42,437 bases of DNA from Clostridiales bacterium (GCA_017509245.1 JAFWQC010000018.1:1-42437); one strand, 5' to 3'; positions 24,488 to 33,555 are shown, counted from the first letter of the stretch. The notes: generated by a model not told the origin, from the letters alone. Program-made: numbers and translations.

Positions 24488-25220
24488 CAAAATCCCTCCC
24501 GTCAGAAGATAAAAAGCGCATGGAACGCTGAATGGCATTCTTACTGGTTCCCCAGGGTTTATCTGTATTTCTGTAGTCGAATTTCAGAGTGAAATATTCA
24601 ACGTCAGCAATCAATGATTCAAATGTTTTTGTGTTATTGGCATATAATGCTTCCACAAAATCAGAAGCCTCATTCTGTGACAGTTTTGCAGCCTGTCTTA
24701 ATAACATCGCCGTGTGAGGAAGACAGTGGAATTCTGAGTTGATGAACTTCTCCTTGAAATCCTTATCATGGGAGAACATCCAGCAGATAACTTCAATATA
24801 GTGCCCCATTGCATCATCAAGATTCTCGCAAATAGGGCAGAGGCCGATCCTTTTTTCCAAAAGATCGGCAACACTGTTAAGCTTTAATTTATAGTCAGGA
24901 TTCCTTCCCTTAAGAAGACCTGCTTTTGCAGGGATGCTGGCTTTAAGCTTCGGATTAATATCGTCATTAAAATCTTTCAAATGAGTATGCATGACAAGAC
25001 CAAGCCCTAATCTGTTTGTTACTGCTTTATTGAGCTTTCCCATGTGAACAGGGCAAAAACCGGTCTTGTTAGTAATCTTACGCGTATCCGGTTCCATTAA
25101 TGAAGGTCCGAGATAGTATTCGAGATAATTATTCTCCGCTTTATCACGCAGTCTGCATACAGGACAGCCGCCTGCTTCGTTATATGCGTCATTAACGGGT
25201 ATCATGTATATTTTTTCCAT
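24459..25220 (-). CDS. DUF6062-like cysteine-rich protein with duplicated zinc-type modules
   Basis: The 253-residue protein opens MEKIYMIPVNDAYN and contains LEYYLGPSLMEPDTR and NRLGLGLVMHTHL, wording I associate with the uncharacterised DUF6062 family of Clostridia. Two similar modules can be seen: C19-x2-C22 with C56-x2-H59, and C128-x2-C131 with C166-x2-H169. Each has CPxC, then an acidic helix with Y-x-E, then F-C/H-x2-H. This suggests two zinc sites made by duplication. No membrane helix or signal peptide is visible. Its ATG shares one base with the stop of the upstream ATPase gene (TGATG), and GGAGG precedes it. Function is unknown. Confidence 0.75.
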   Translation of the reverse strand: MEKIYMIPVNDAYNEAGGCPVCRLRDKAENNYLEYYLGPSLMEPDTRKITNKTGFCPVHMGKLNKAVTNRLGLGLVMHTHLKDFNDDINPKLKASIPAKAGLLKGRNPDYKLKLNSVADLLEKRIGLCPICENLDDAMGHYIEVICWMFSHDKDFKEKFINSEFHCLPHTAMLLRQAAKLSQNEASDFVEALYANNTKTFESLIADVEYFTLKFDYRNTDKPWGTSKNAIQRSMRFLSSDGRDFDEHQAKKQP

Positions 25221-26299
25221 CAGGCTTCCTCCCGGGATAAAGGCTTGGGCATATGCATCAGTCTGTTTGCCCTTACATTTACACCATTCATAGTAATAGA
25301 AGTGAATTCCTCGACAGCACTTCCCACACGTTGTTGTGCTGTCTCAAGGACTTTCTGCGCGTCATAACCATAGTAAAGTGCGAGGTCAAGACTGATCATG
25401 ACGCCGAATGTCTGTTTCTCGGTCTTGAATGACGTAACTTCAGCAAACCCCGGAACATCTTTAAGCACTATCTTAATAAGATCAAGAATAGCATCATCCG
25501 AGATCGAATAAGAGCCGAGGGAGGAGAAGGTAGGTCTTACGACTGTTCTGTCAGAATCAGGAGCAAGAGGCACCACACCGCGCTCCCTGTCGAACCTTTG
25601 TCTCAATTTGCTGAAAGGGTCAGAGAAATAACCGGAAAACTCATGCTTGATCTCCATGCTCGGCACCGGTATCGTATGCATTCCTTCAGTGACTCTCGTA
25701 TTACGGGCAAGACGTCTTTCTTCTTCAGTTGAGACATCTTCTATCCTTATGAGCATAGAAGGCCTGTTGAGCCAGAGATTATCGCATATCTTGTTGAGCA
25801 TGGAATCAGAGGTGCCCAGAACCATTAGTGCCCTTGGCATTGATTCAACCAGCGCTCGTCTCATAACGGAAGATCTTGTGGGATCAACGAAGATGGCCTG
25901 CCTTACGGATTCCATCTTAGTCGGAGCCTTTTTTGCAGAAGTCCCTGCAACGATCCTGCTTCCGTTGATTAGGAGACCATCGTCTATTATGTAATATATA
26001 TTATTGTCACGGGCAACTTTGATCGCACGTGTGCTCTTGCCGGTGCCGGAAGGACCGACAAAAGCGATTACGGCAATATTGGATAATACCTCTCGGGTCA
26101 ATTGCTCACTCGAAAGGATAATATCGGTATTACGCTCGAATCCCTGTGAAAGATGATCGGAATTGAGATTCTGCGAGGCGGGTCCTGATCTGTCAAACCT
26201 TTTAAGTGTTCCCCTGAATTCAGACAACAAAGTCTTCCGCGCTACGGGAGCGTTTTGGGTTACAATCTGGTCTTGCTTTGACTCATCGTGGTTATCCAA
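25220..26299 (-). CDS. P-loop ATPase fused to an Asp23-like domain
   Basis: The 359-residue protein starts with TTG at 26299, since no ATG lies before the ATPase core; AAAGGG sits eight bases upstream. Residues 1-70 are polar. The nucleotide-binding domain starts at about 73, with Walker A GPSGTGKST (82-90), then IIDDGLLING (104-113) as a probable metal-binding or switch motif, and ALMVLGTSDSM. The conserved segment GMHTIPVPSMEIKHEFSGYF, in outline, precedes a second domain at about 253-350. This reads like Asp23/Gls24 proteins (SYSISDDAILDLIKIVLKDVPG, in outline, then GVMISLDLALYYG and GVNVRANRL). Asp23 proteins sit at the membrane in envelope-stress responses. The fusion suggests an ATP-regulated envelope function, which is inference. 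Confidence 0.72.
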   Translation of the reverse strand: MDNHDESKQDQIVTQNAPVARKTLLSEFRGTLKRFDRSGPASQNLNSDHLSQGFERNTDIILSSEQLTREVLSNIAVIAFVGPSGTGKSTRAIKVARDNNIYYIIDDGLLINGSRIVAGTSAKKAPTKMESVRQAIFVDPTRSSVMRRALVESMPRALMVLGTSDSMLNKICDNLWLNRPSMLIRIEDVSTEEERRLARNTRVTEGMHTIPVPSMEIKHEFSGYFSDPFSKLRQRFDRERGVVPLAPDSDRTVVRPTFSSLGSYSISDDAILDLIKIVLKDVPGFAEVTSFKTEKQTFGVMISLDLALYYGYDAQKVLETAQQRVGSAVEEFTSITMNGVNVRANRLMHMPKPLSREEA

Positions 26300-26318
26300 A
26301 TCTTCAACCCTTTAATCT

Positions 26319-27044
26319 TTAACCATTCCAGTTGTGGAATACTTCCTGGATATCCTCATTCTCGTCCATCATGTCGAGCATTTTCTCAAGCTGGGCTACA
26401 GCATCAGGGTCAGTGACCTCAGCAGTAGTCATAGCAACGGGGCCGAGTGTGGAGTCCGAGATAACATAATTCCGGGCTTCAAGTGCATCTCTGACATCAT
26501 AGTAATCAGAAGTGGAAGTGGAGATTATGTAGAATTCGTCATCACTGTCAAAATCAGAAGCTCCGCATTCAAGTGCGTCACCCATGACCTGATCCTCATC
26601 CTCGTAATCCTCTTTAGAGATAAGGATCGTACCCTTCTCGGTAAAAAGGAAAGATACGGATCCGTCAACTCCGAGATTGCCGCCGTTCTTATCAAAGATG
26701 TGTCTGATATCAGCGGCTGTACGGTTGCGGTTATTTGTAAGAGCTTTGACCATGATGGCTACACCTGCAGGACCGTATCCCTCATAAGTGATCTCTTCAT
26801 AATCGTCACCTTCACCGGCTTCTGCAGCCTTCTTGATGGCACGGTTAATATTATCATTAGGCATATTGGCAGCCTTTGCTTTGGCTACGACTACCTTCAA
26901 TCTTGAATTGCTGTTAGGATCAGCGCCGCCGGCTTTAACGGCAACCGCGATCTCTTTGGCGAATTTGGTGAAAACGGCACCCTTTGCAGCATCGGATGCT
27001 TCCTTTTTCCTTCTGATATTGCTCCACTTCGAATGACCTGACAT
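26319..27044 (-). CDS. YebC/PmpR-family protein
   Basis: The 241-residue protein begins MSGHSKWSNIRRKKEASDAAKG, in outline, the signature of the YebC family, and continues with FTKFAKEI, NMPNDNINRAIKKAAG-like text and YEGYGPAGVAIMVKALTNNRNRTAADIRH. Length and all three domains are normal. The family was long called a transcription regulator. More recent work links YebC proteins to translation of difficult proline-containing sequences. GGAGGAAC lies before the ATG. A TATAAT is on the minus strand at 27087-27082, but no good -35 was found. It is the first gene of a four-gene operon whose other members are uncharacterised. Confidence 0.94.
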   Translation of the reverse strand: MSGHSKWSNIRRKKEASDAAKGAVFTKFAKEIAVAVKAGGADPNSNSRLKVVVAKAKAANMPNDNINRAIKKAAEAGEGDDYEEITYEGYGPAGVAIMVKALTNNRNRTAADIRHIFDKNGGNLGVDGSVSFLFTEKGTILISKEDYEDEDQVMGDALECGASDFDSDDEFYIISTSTSDYYDVRDALEARNYVISDSTLGPVAMTTAEVTDPDAVAQLEKMLDMMDENEDIQEVFHNWNG

Positions 27045-27192
27045 TTATGTTCCTCCATATAAATAATGACAATGTTTATTAATTATAATACAAAACGGTG
27101 GTAAAATATAAAGGCATGTGAGGCACTGTAACGTGTAATATTACCGACACAAGATTGTCAAAGATATTTTTTGTGCAAATTGTCTTTTAAAC

Positions 27193-27221
27193 TTGTTATT
27201 TACTCAATTCTGTTGTATAGT
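27193..27221 (+). promoter_or_regulatory. Promoter of the pilB-pilO operon
   Basis: TTGTTA (27193-27198) and TATAGT (27216-27221) are 17 bases apart, with TG directly before the -10. The leader of about 80 nt ends in GGAGGG before ATG 27311. A 10-bp palindrome, GTAATATTAC, lies at 27135-27144. The rest of the 266-base gap with yebC shows nothing else I can name. Confidence 0.6.
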
Positions 27222-27310
27222 TCTAACATCTATGCTTGGGCGAAGTGTGCCTGTCTGTTTGGTGTGCATATCTGAGCGTAACTTTTTTAGACGATTATCG
27301 GGAGGGTTCG

Positions 27311-28975
27311 ATGAAGAGATTAGGTGATATTCTTGTTGAGAGCGGCTTCCTAAATGCTACCGAATTGGCAGAAGTGCTCAGCACGCAAAAGGAAACCGGA
27401 AAGCGCCTTGGAGAAGTTATTGTTGAAAGCGGTTTGATGTCTGAATTTGACATCCTCAGAGCGGTTTCCAGCCAGTATAACTATCCTATTATTGACCTGG
27501 CAGGTATTGATGTCGATCCCAAGGCAACAGCTTTGCTCACACAGAAGTTCTGCGAAGAGAACGTTGTTTTCCCGATAGGTTTTGATAATAACAATCTGGT
27601 CGTTGCCATCGATGACCCGATGAATATCACGATTGAGGATGAGCTGCAGTTCCAGACCGGATATGCAATTTCCCTTATGCTTGCTACCCATACCTCGATC
27701 ATCGATGCTATTAAAGTAAATTATGGTAAAGAGAATGCTGCCAAGGCAGCCGAGGAACTCGGAACAAGTCTTGAAAACGACAGCCTTGATGATAATGCGG
27801 AGCTTTCAGAGGCGGTCAACAGTGCACCGGTTGTTAAGCTCGTTAACTCAATGATCGAATACGCGATCCGTTCAGGTTCATCCGATATTCATATCGAGCC
27901 TCTCGAAGACCGTGTAAGAGTCCGTATCCGTATTGACGGTGTCATGCAGGAAGTCATGAGTAACCCGATCTCTGCTAAGGACGCCATCACAACGAGAATC
28001 AAGATCTTAGGCGGAATGAACATTGCCGAGAAGCGTATTCCTCAGGACGGACGTATCACAACAGTTATTAACGGTGAGGACGTGGACATGCGTGTATCCG
28101 TTCTTCCCTGTGTTACCGGTGAGAAGACCGTTATCCGTATCCTTGCCAAGAATGACGCAAACTTAAACAGAAAATACCTTGGTATCAGCGATCGTAACAA
28201 TGAGATGATCGACAAGATGATCAAGATTCCTCAGGGCATCGTTCTTATCTCAGGTCCTACAGGATCAGGTAAGACGACAACGCTCTATACCCTCCTTTCA
28301 GAAAAGAATACAGATGAAGTTAATATCATCACAGTTGAGGACCCTGTAGAAATCAGGATCCCGGGTCTGAACCAGGTTCAGGTTAATTCAAAAGCCGGAA
28401 TGACTTTCGCAAGCGGTCTGAGATCCATCTTGCGTCAGGACCCTGATATCGTCCTCGTCGGTGAGATCCGTGACGGTGAGACTGCAGAGATCGCAATGAG
28501 AGCAGCTATCACCGGACACCTTGTTTTCAGTACTATCCATACAAATGACGCAGTATCTTCCATCAACCGTCTCATCGATATGGGTCTTGAGCCGTACATG
28601 GTATCGTCAGCTCTGGTAGGCGTTGTATCACAGCGTCTCGTCCGCCGTATCTGCACCAACTGCAGAGAATCTTATGACCCGGATGATTTTGACAAGGAAT
28701 ACTTAAGACTTGATGAAGGTCAGAAATTATATCGCGGTAAGGGTTGCCAGGATTGCAACGAGAAGGGATATAAGGGACGTATAGCGATCCACGAGATCGT
28801 TATCATGACAAGAAAGATGAAGACCTTGCTCGAGAGAAGAGCAAGTGAAGATGAGATGCGTCAGCTCGCGGTCACTGAAGGTACGCAGATGCTTCAGGAT
28901 TCTGCCCGTGACCTCGTACTTGAAGGAATTACGACGGTCAGCGAGCTCAACAGAGTAGCTTACACGATTGACTGA
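27311..28975 (+). CDS. pilB: Type IV pilus assembly ATPase PilB
   Basis: The frame extends to TTG 27236, but ATG 27311 with GGAGGG four bases upstream begins the family opening MKRLGDILVESG. The 554-residue protein is the hexameric motor that drives pilus extension from the cytoplasmic side. An N-terminal GspE-like domain (about 1-150) is followed by the ATPase. Walker A is GPTGSGKT (315-322), the Asp-box region reads ITVEDPVE, Walker B is DIVLVGEIRD, and the His box is TGHLVFSTIHTND. A four-cysteine zinc site (C448, C451, C479, C482) is present, which is typical of PilB and absent in PilT. It is the first gene of the assembly operon; pilT starts 18 bases later. Confidence 0.95.
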   Translation: MKRLGDILVESGFLNATELAEVLSTQKETGKRLGEVIVESGLMSEFDILRAVSSQYNYPIIDLAGIDVDPKATALLTQKFCEENVVFPIGFDNNNLVVAIDDPMNITIEDELQFQTGYAISLMLATHTSIIDAIKVNYGKENAAKAAEELGTSLENDSLDDNAELSEAVNSAPVVKLVNSMIEYAIRSGSSDIHIEPLEDRVRVRIRIDGVMQEVMSNPISAKDAITTRIKILGGMNIAEKRIPQDGRITTVINGEDVDMRVSVLPCVTGEKTVIRILAKNDANLNRKYLGISDRNNEMIDKMIKIPQGIVLISGPTGSGKTTTLYTLLSEKNTDEVNIITVEDPVEIRIPGLNQVQVNSKAGMTFASGLRSILRQDPDIVLVGEIRDGETAEIAMRAAITGHLVFSTIHTNDAVSSINRLIDMGLEPYMVSSALVGVVSQRLVRRICTNCRESYDPDDFDKEYLRLDEGQKLYRGKGCQDCNEKGYKGRIAIHEIVIMTRKMKTLLERRASEDEMRQLAVTEGTQMLQDSARDLVLEGITTVSELNRVAYTID

Positions 28976-28992
28976 TAAGGAGGTTTTTTAAC

Positions 28993-30105
28993 GTGGAAGG
29001 ATTTAGTTTATCGATCGAATCGATTTTGGCTGAATCGGTTAAGATGGGGGCATCCGATACTCATATTACTGTAGGATTGCCGCCGATGATTCGTGTTGAC
29101 GGTATGTTGATGCCGTTAGGCAATCAGCCGCTTACAGCTGCAGATACTGAGTATCTTTGCAAGTCTATGATCGACAAATCAAGACAGCAGTATCTGAACG
29201 AGAGAGGTGAGATCGACTTCTCTTACATTGTTGAGAACTTCAGCCGTTTCAGATGTAATGTCTTCAAGCAGCGTGGTACTTATGCTCTTGCTGCAAGAAC
29301 CATTACAAATGAGATCCCTACATGTGAGCAGCTCGGTCTGCCGAACATTTTCAAGGATCTCGTTATGAGACCCCGTGGACTTATCCTTGTTACAGGTCCT
29401 ACGGGTTCAGGTAAGTCAACAACACTTGCCGCAATGATCGGTCATGTAAATAACAGTAAAAAGTGTCACATCCTTACTCTTGAGGAACCTATCGAGTATC
29501 TCCACATGCACGGGGAAGCTATGATCAATCAGAGAGAGATCCACGAGGATACACTTTCATTTGCTAACGCACTTAGAGCTGCTCTCCGTGAAGACCCGGA
29601 TATCATCCTCGTCGGCGAGATGCGTGACCTTGATACTATCAGTACTGCTATTACCGCAGCCGAGACGGGACACCTCGTTCTTTCTACGCTCCATACATCT
29701 TCTGCTGCTGATACAGTTAACCGTATCATCGACGTTTATCCTCCGCACCAGCAGGATCAGATCAGAGTTCAGCTTGCTACCTGTCTTGTTGCCGTTATCT
29801 GCCAGACTCTCGTTCAGAGGATCGGCGGCGGAAGATGCGCAGCATTTGAGATCATGATCTCAAACGACGCTATCAGGAATAACATCCGTGAAGGTAAGAC
29901 ATACCAGATCGACAGTACGATCGCTACAAGCCTTCAGTCCGGAATGTGCCCTCTTGATTTCTATCTTGCAGAGCTCGTTAAGCGCAATATGATCACAAGA
30001 GATACTGCTCTCCAGAGAAGCAGAAACCCTGAAGATCTTAAGCGTTTCATTAATAACGCAGGTCAGACGAACAGTCCGTTGTTCGGAGATCTGGAGTTTG
30101 CCTGA
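28993..30105 (+). CDS. pilT: Type IV pilus retraction ATPase PilT
   Basis: The start codon is GTG at 28993, with AAGGAGG nine bases upstream. The 370-residue protein is the usual length for PilT, the motor that depolymerises the pilus and powers twitching motility. Walker A is GPTGSGKST (from G135), Walker B is DIILVGEMRD, the His box is TGHLVLSTLHTSS, and the C-terminal AIRNNIREGK is close to the PilT hallmark AIRNLIRE. No zinc cysteines are present, which separates it from PilB. A true retraction motor implies that these pili are dynamic and that the system is not only a secretion pseudopilus. Confidence 0.95.
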   Translation: MEGFSLSIESILAESVKMGASDTHITVGLPPMIRVDGMLMPLGNQPLTAADTEYLCKSMIDKSRQQYLNERGEIDFSYIVENFSRFRCNVFKQRGTYALAARTITNEIPTCEQLGLPNIFKDLVMRPRGLILVTGPTGSGKSTTLAAMIGHVNNSKKCHILTLEEPIEYLHMHGEAMINQREIHEDTLSFANALRAALREDPDIILVGEMRDLDTISTAITAAETGHLVLSTLHTSSAADTVNRIIDVYPPHQQDQIRVQLATCLVAVICQTLVQRIGGGRCAAFEIMISNDAIRNNIREGKTYQIDSTIATSLQSGMCPLDFYLAELVKRNMITRDTALQRSRNPEDLKRFINNAGQTNSPLFGDLEFA

Positions 30106-30160
30106 TCACCGGGCTCTCATTATCGTGCTTGCAGGGAGTTTGGACCGGTCAATAACGATT

Positions 30161-30177
30161 GTGAGTAAAAAACTCAC
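30161..30177 (+). promoter_or_regulatory. Intercistronic hairpin between pilT and pilC
   Basis: GTGAGT and ACTCAC form a perfect 6-bp stem around an AAAAA loop in the 116-base gap. No T-run follows, so transcription probably continues. It may affect mRNA processing or stability between the motor genes and pilC. I found no promoter here. Confidence 0.4.
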
Positions 30178-30221
30178 CTCAGGCAATTAATATAGTAATT
30201 TAAGAAGGAGGGAAATATTAG

Positions 30222-31430
30222 ATGGCTAATTTCAGATATCAGGTTATCGATTCAAACGGTAAAATGTCTGAAGGCATCATCGAAGCAGCGTCCATCGGAG
30301 AAGCGTCCAGAAAACTCAAGGGTGATGGTAAATACATAGCATCCTTGTCTTTGGACAAGGGCAAGGGCATTGCCAATATGGAAATCGGCAGCCCCAAACT
30401 CAAGACACAAGATCTCGTTCTTATATCCAGACAGCTGGCTTCGCTTTTGTCTGCAGGTATCACCGTTGTCAGATCGCTCGATATGCTTTATCAGCAGCTT
30501 GAATCGAAAAAGGCGAAGAAATGTATCGGAGAGATATACGAAGCCGTTCAGAGCGGTCGTTCTCTTTCCGAAGCATTTAAGGAACAGAAGGGTGTTATTC
30601 CTAACATCATGATCAGCATGATTGCTGCAGGTGAGGAATCCGGTAGACTTGACGAAGTTATGGAAAGACTTGCTGAGCACTTTGCAAAGGATGCAAAGCT
30701 CAAGAACAAGATCTCATCCGCAATGGTCTATCCTAAGATCCTTGCAGCTCTTACAGCAGCAGTCAGTATCGGTCTTTTGACATTCCTCGTACCTAAGATC
30801 GGTGAAACGATCAAGGATCTCGGAGGTGAATTGCCTAAGTTGACGCAATTCCTTTTGAACTTCTCCGATACTATCGTTCACTTCTGGTATATTTATTTGG
30901 CAGTTATAGGTCTTCTTGTTTACGGCTTTAAGCTTTGGAGAGCGTCCGAGAAGGGTGCGGAGACATGGTCAAAGCTTATGCTCAAGCTCCCGGTTGTCGG
31001 TAAGGCAACAAAGATGAGTGCTTCGGCAAGATTCACCAGAACTGTATCAACACTCTTGAAATCCGGTATTTCCGTTCTTCAGTCAGTTGAGATTACCGAG
31101 AAATCGCTTGATAATGTCGTTCTTCAGAAAAAACTTGCGCAGGCCCGTATCGAGATCAGAAAGGGTACATCTCTTTCAAGATCTATCAGAGATATTACTG
31201 AATTCCCTCCAATGATCTATGCAATGGTTTCCATCGGTGAGGAATCAGGTACTTTGGATTCGATCCTTCAAAAAGCAGCTGATTACTTCGAGGATGAGGC
31301 AGATGCAGCAACAGCGAAGATGGTTTCCGCGTTAGAGCCTGTAATGATCATCATCATGGCTATCATCGTCGGAACGGTTGTAGGCGGTATCGCAATGCCT
31401 ATCTTCACAATGGCTCAGTGGATCATGTAA
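30222..31430 (+). CDS. pilC: Type IV pilus inner-membrane platform protein PilC
   Basis: The 402-residue protein is a polytopic GspF/PilC-family platform that couples the motor ATPases to pilin assembly. After an N-terminal segment (YQVIDSNGKMSEG, typical of the family) come two GspF repeats, at about 60-185 and 262-385. Each has the conserved SRQLASLLSAG / FTRTVSTLLKSG opening and an IAAGEESGRLD / VSIGEESGTLD turn. Membrane helices are at about 165-190, 222-245 and 370-395. The ribosome site AGGAGGG is strong. It is followed after 29 bases by pilM. Confidence 0.95.
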   Translation: MANFRYQVIDSNGKMSEGIIEAASIGEASRKLKGDGKYIASLSLDKGKGIANMEIGSPKLKTQDLVLISRQLASLLSAGITVVRSLDMLYQQLESKKAKKCIGEIYEAVQSGRSLSEAFKEQKGVIPNIMISMIAAGEESGRLDEVMERLAEHFAKDAKLKNKISSAMVYPKILAALTAAVSIGLLTFLVPKIGETIKDLGGELPKLTQFLLNFSDTIVHFWYIYLAVIGLLVYGFKLWRASEKGAETWSKLMLKLPVVGKATKMSASARFTRTVSTLLKSGISVLQSVEITEKSLDNVVLQKKLAQARIEIRKGTSLSRSIRDITEFPPMIYAMVSIGEESGTLDSILQKAADYFEDEADAATAKMVSALEPVMIIIMAIIVGTVVGGIAMPIFTMAQWIM

Positions 31431-31459
31431 TCCCCGAAAAGATTGAAAGGAGTAAATAA

Positions 31460-32572
31460 ATGGATTTTTCATTAGGAAGAGGCTCAAACGAACTGGTAAT
31501 CGATTGCTCCAGCTCAGACCTTAAGCTTGCTGTCGGGAATTACAATTCCAAGACAGGAAATATTACTATCGAGAAGATGGGCGTTGTCCCGTTGGAAGGT
31601 GATGCGATCAATGATGGTACAGTTGCGGATTCATTCGGAATCGTAATGGCTTTGAAGCATGCTATTGCCAGACTTGATATAAGAATGAAGAGCTGCATCA
31701 TTACTACAGAAGGTGCTTTTGTACACAGCAGAGATCTTGAACTTCCTGTAGTTAAAGATGATCAGCTTAAGGATATGGTTAAGTACGAGATCCTCGGACA
31801 GGGTTCCAACAGGGATATGTCAATCGATTATCTCGTTTACGGCACAACAAAGGATGCCGAGTCAAACGCTGATAAGCTCCAGGTCAGAGCTACAGCAATC
31901 CCTACAGATGTAATCAAGGATTATCGTGAATTCTTAAAGAACATGGATCTTACACCTGTTGCTCTTGACGTTAACCCCAATGCGGTAAGAAAGCTTTTCG
32001 AGCAGGGAATCATCAACGGAAACGTTAACATTAAGCAGTCAACGATCCTCCTGATCGAGCTCTCCAGCAAGACAACAACAGTTACGGTTCTTGACAAGGG
32101 TTTCCCGGTACTTTCAAGAAGACTTCAGTTCGGTCACAGCAATATCAGACAGGTAGCTGATTCCGTAAGAAAGCTTCAGTCAGGCAATCAGCAGTCTTCA
32201 CTTGCCAGAAGACTCAATATCACCACTTCTGAAGCTGAAGCAAGTGTCCCGATCGAGGATATCGATGTATGGAACGAGACTGTTGCAGAGACACCTGCAC
32301 TTCAGAGTGCTGTCAATGCATACTTTAAGAGTCTCGTAGATGCAGTTTCCCGTACGGCTCAGTTCTCGATTGCCAAGTATCACATTGATGCTATCAGCAC
32401 ATGCTTCCTTTATGGTTCAGGTGCAGGCTATAAGAAGATAGATAAAGAACTCGCGCGTCAGCTTGGAACACAGGTTGAGATCCTTAAGGCTCTTAGCACA
32501 GTAAACGGCCCTAGGGACTTTGAGCTCGGTCAGTTCATTAATTGTTGTGGCGCTTTGATTCGTCACGATTAA
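31460..32572 (+). CDS. pilM: Type IV pilus assembly protein PilM
   Basis: The 370-residue protein is an actin-like cytoplasmic component that links PilN to the motors. The opening strand reads LVIDCSSSDLKLAV, matching the phosphate-binding loop of the actin fold. LPVVKDDQLKDMVKYE is the typical PilM helix, DVNPNAVRKLFE leads to the second domain, and STILLIELSSKTTTVTVL is the second phosphate loop. The usual D-I-G after the second strand reads ELSSKTT, so the nucleotide site is not fully canonical. GGAG precedes the start. Position directly before pilN and pilO supports the call. Confidence 0.87.
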   Translation: MDFSLGRGSNELVIDCSSSDLKLAVGNYNSKTGNITIEKMGVVPLEGDAINDGTVADSFGIVMALKHAIARLDIRMKSCIITTEGAFVHSRDLELPVVKDDQLKDMVKYEILGQGSNRDMSIDYLVYGTTKDAESNADKLQVRATAIPTDVIKDYREFLKNMDLTPVALDVNPNAVRKLFEQGIINGNVNIKQSTILLIELSSKTTTVTVLDKGFPVLSRRLQFGHSNIRQVADSVRKLQSGNQQSSLARRLNITTSEAEASVPIEDIDVWNETVAETPALQSAVNAYFKSLVDAVSRTAQFSIAKYHIDAISTCFLYGSGAGYKKIDKELARQLGTQVEILKALSTVNGPRDFELGQFINCCGALIRHD

Positions 32573-32587
32573 GGAGGGGTACACTTT

Positions 32588-33535
32588 ATGGCTAAGGCTA
32601 ACGGAATTAACAAAAAGTTACTGGCAAAGAAGGACATGAACTTCTTTGCTGAGTTTACTGCCAACGCTGCCAAACAGGCTAGATTGTTGGGCTACGGCAT
32701 TGTCGTCGGTGTCCTGGTAGTAGTTGTAGTCCTTGCGTTTATCATTGCTTTCGTTATAAGAAATTCAATTAAAAAGAATGAGATCAATGCATTGAAGGAG
32801 CTCCTTGAAAGTCCTGACTATGCATCTCTTGAGCATGACGCAGATGTTCTTAAGGCTGAACTCACTGAGATGGAAAATAACTATTATGCACTTACGCAGA
32901 TGCGTAGAGATGTCGATCTCATTGATGCTGCTCCTACTGATCTGCCTGACATTATGGCTAAGTGCATTCCAAATGATTCGTTCATTTCAACTTATGCGGT
33001 TACCAGTGCAGAGCTTACGATAACAGGACATACTTTTACATATTACAGCCCTGTTGACATGGTCAACATGTTAAATGCTTCTGATGTATTTACGGCAAGA
33101 CCTATCATCACCATTAAGCGAGAAGATCCTGATGATGATGAAGATATCACGGTTGAAGATCTGGCTGCAGGCAAGGCAACGATCAATGCAATCAATAATT
33201 ATTATCAGTTTGAAATAAGCGGAACTCTTGTCAGCAACGTTCACATCTCAGTTACACGTTATGCCGAAGGAGAAGATGTTATTACACTTGGCGGTATCGA
33301 TACTGTCGATGTAAGGGCAGGTAATACATATTCTATTGAGGGCGTTGATAAGTATAAGTATGCCGGAACGAATTATGAACTTTCCAGGATCTTTGTAAAC
33401 GGATCTGAAGTGGATGCAGCAAGCCTGGCTAAGGTTATTGAGACCGGCACATATACAGATGTAGGCCGTGGCAATTATGACATTAAGTTCTACTATGCGG
33501 TTGCAACTGCTGCTGAAGAACCGGCTGAAGGCTAA
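32588..33535 (+). CDS. pilN: PilN-like protein with a C-terminal extension
   Basis: The 315-residue protein has a short cytoplasmic N-terminus, one membrane helix at about 35-58, a coiled-coil stretch (64-112), and a small alpha/beta domain (about 118-215). This is the PilN layout; PilN binds PilM inside and PilO outside. Typical PilN is about 180-200 residues. The additional 100 residues at the end (about 216-306) read like a MucBP-type repeat: a strand HISVTRYAEGEDV, then AGNTYSIEG, YELSRIFVNGSEVD, and a final YDIKFYYAVA. Such domains usually occur on surface adhesins. AAGGAGGGG lies before the ATG. The extension is the unusual feature; the PilN call itself rests mainly on topology and position. 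Confidence 0.75.
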   Translation: MAKANGINKKLLAKKDMNFFAEFTANAAKQARLLGYGIVVGVLVVVVVLAFIIAFVIRNSIKKNEINALKELLESPDYASLEHDADVLKAELTEMENNYYALTQMRRDVDLIDAAPTDLPDIMAKCIPNDSFISTYAVTSAELTITGHTFTYYSPVDMVNMLNASDVFTARPIITIKREDPDDDEDITVEDLAAGKATINAINNYYQFEISGTLVSNVHISVTRYAEGEDVITLGGIDTVDVRAGNTYSIEGVDKYKYAGTNYELSRIFVNGSEVDAASLAKVIETGTYTDVGRGNYDIKFYYAVATAAEEPAEG

Positions 33536-33555
33536 GTGTAAGGGAGGATATTAAA

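Noticed and set aside
27236..27310. N-terminal extension of PilB from TTG 27236
   Set aside because: The extension would overlap the likely leader, and ATG 27311 has a strong GGAGGG site and begins the family sequence.
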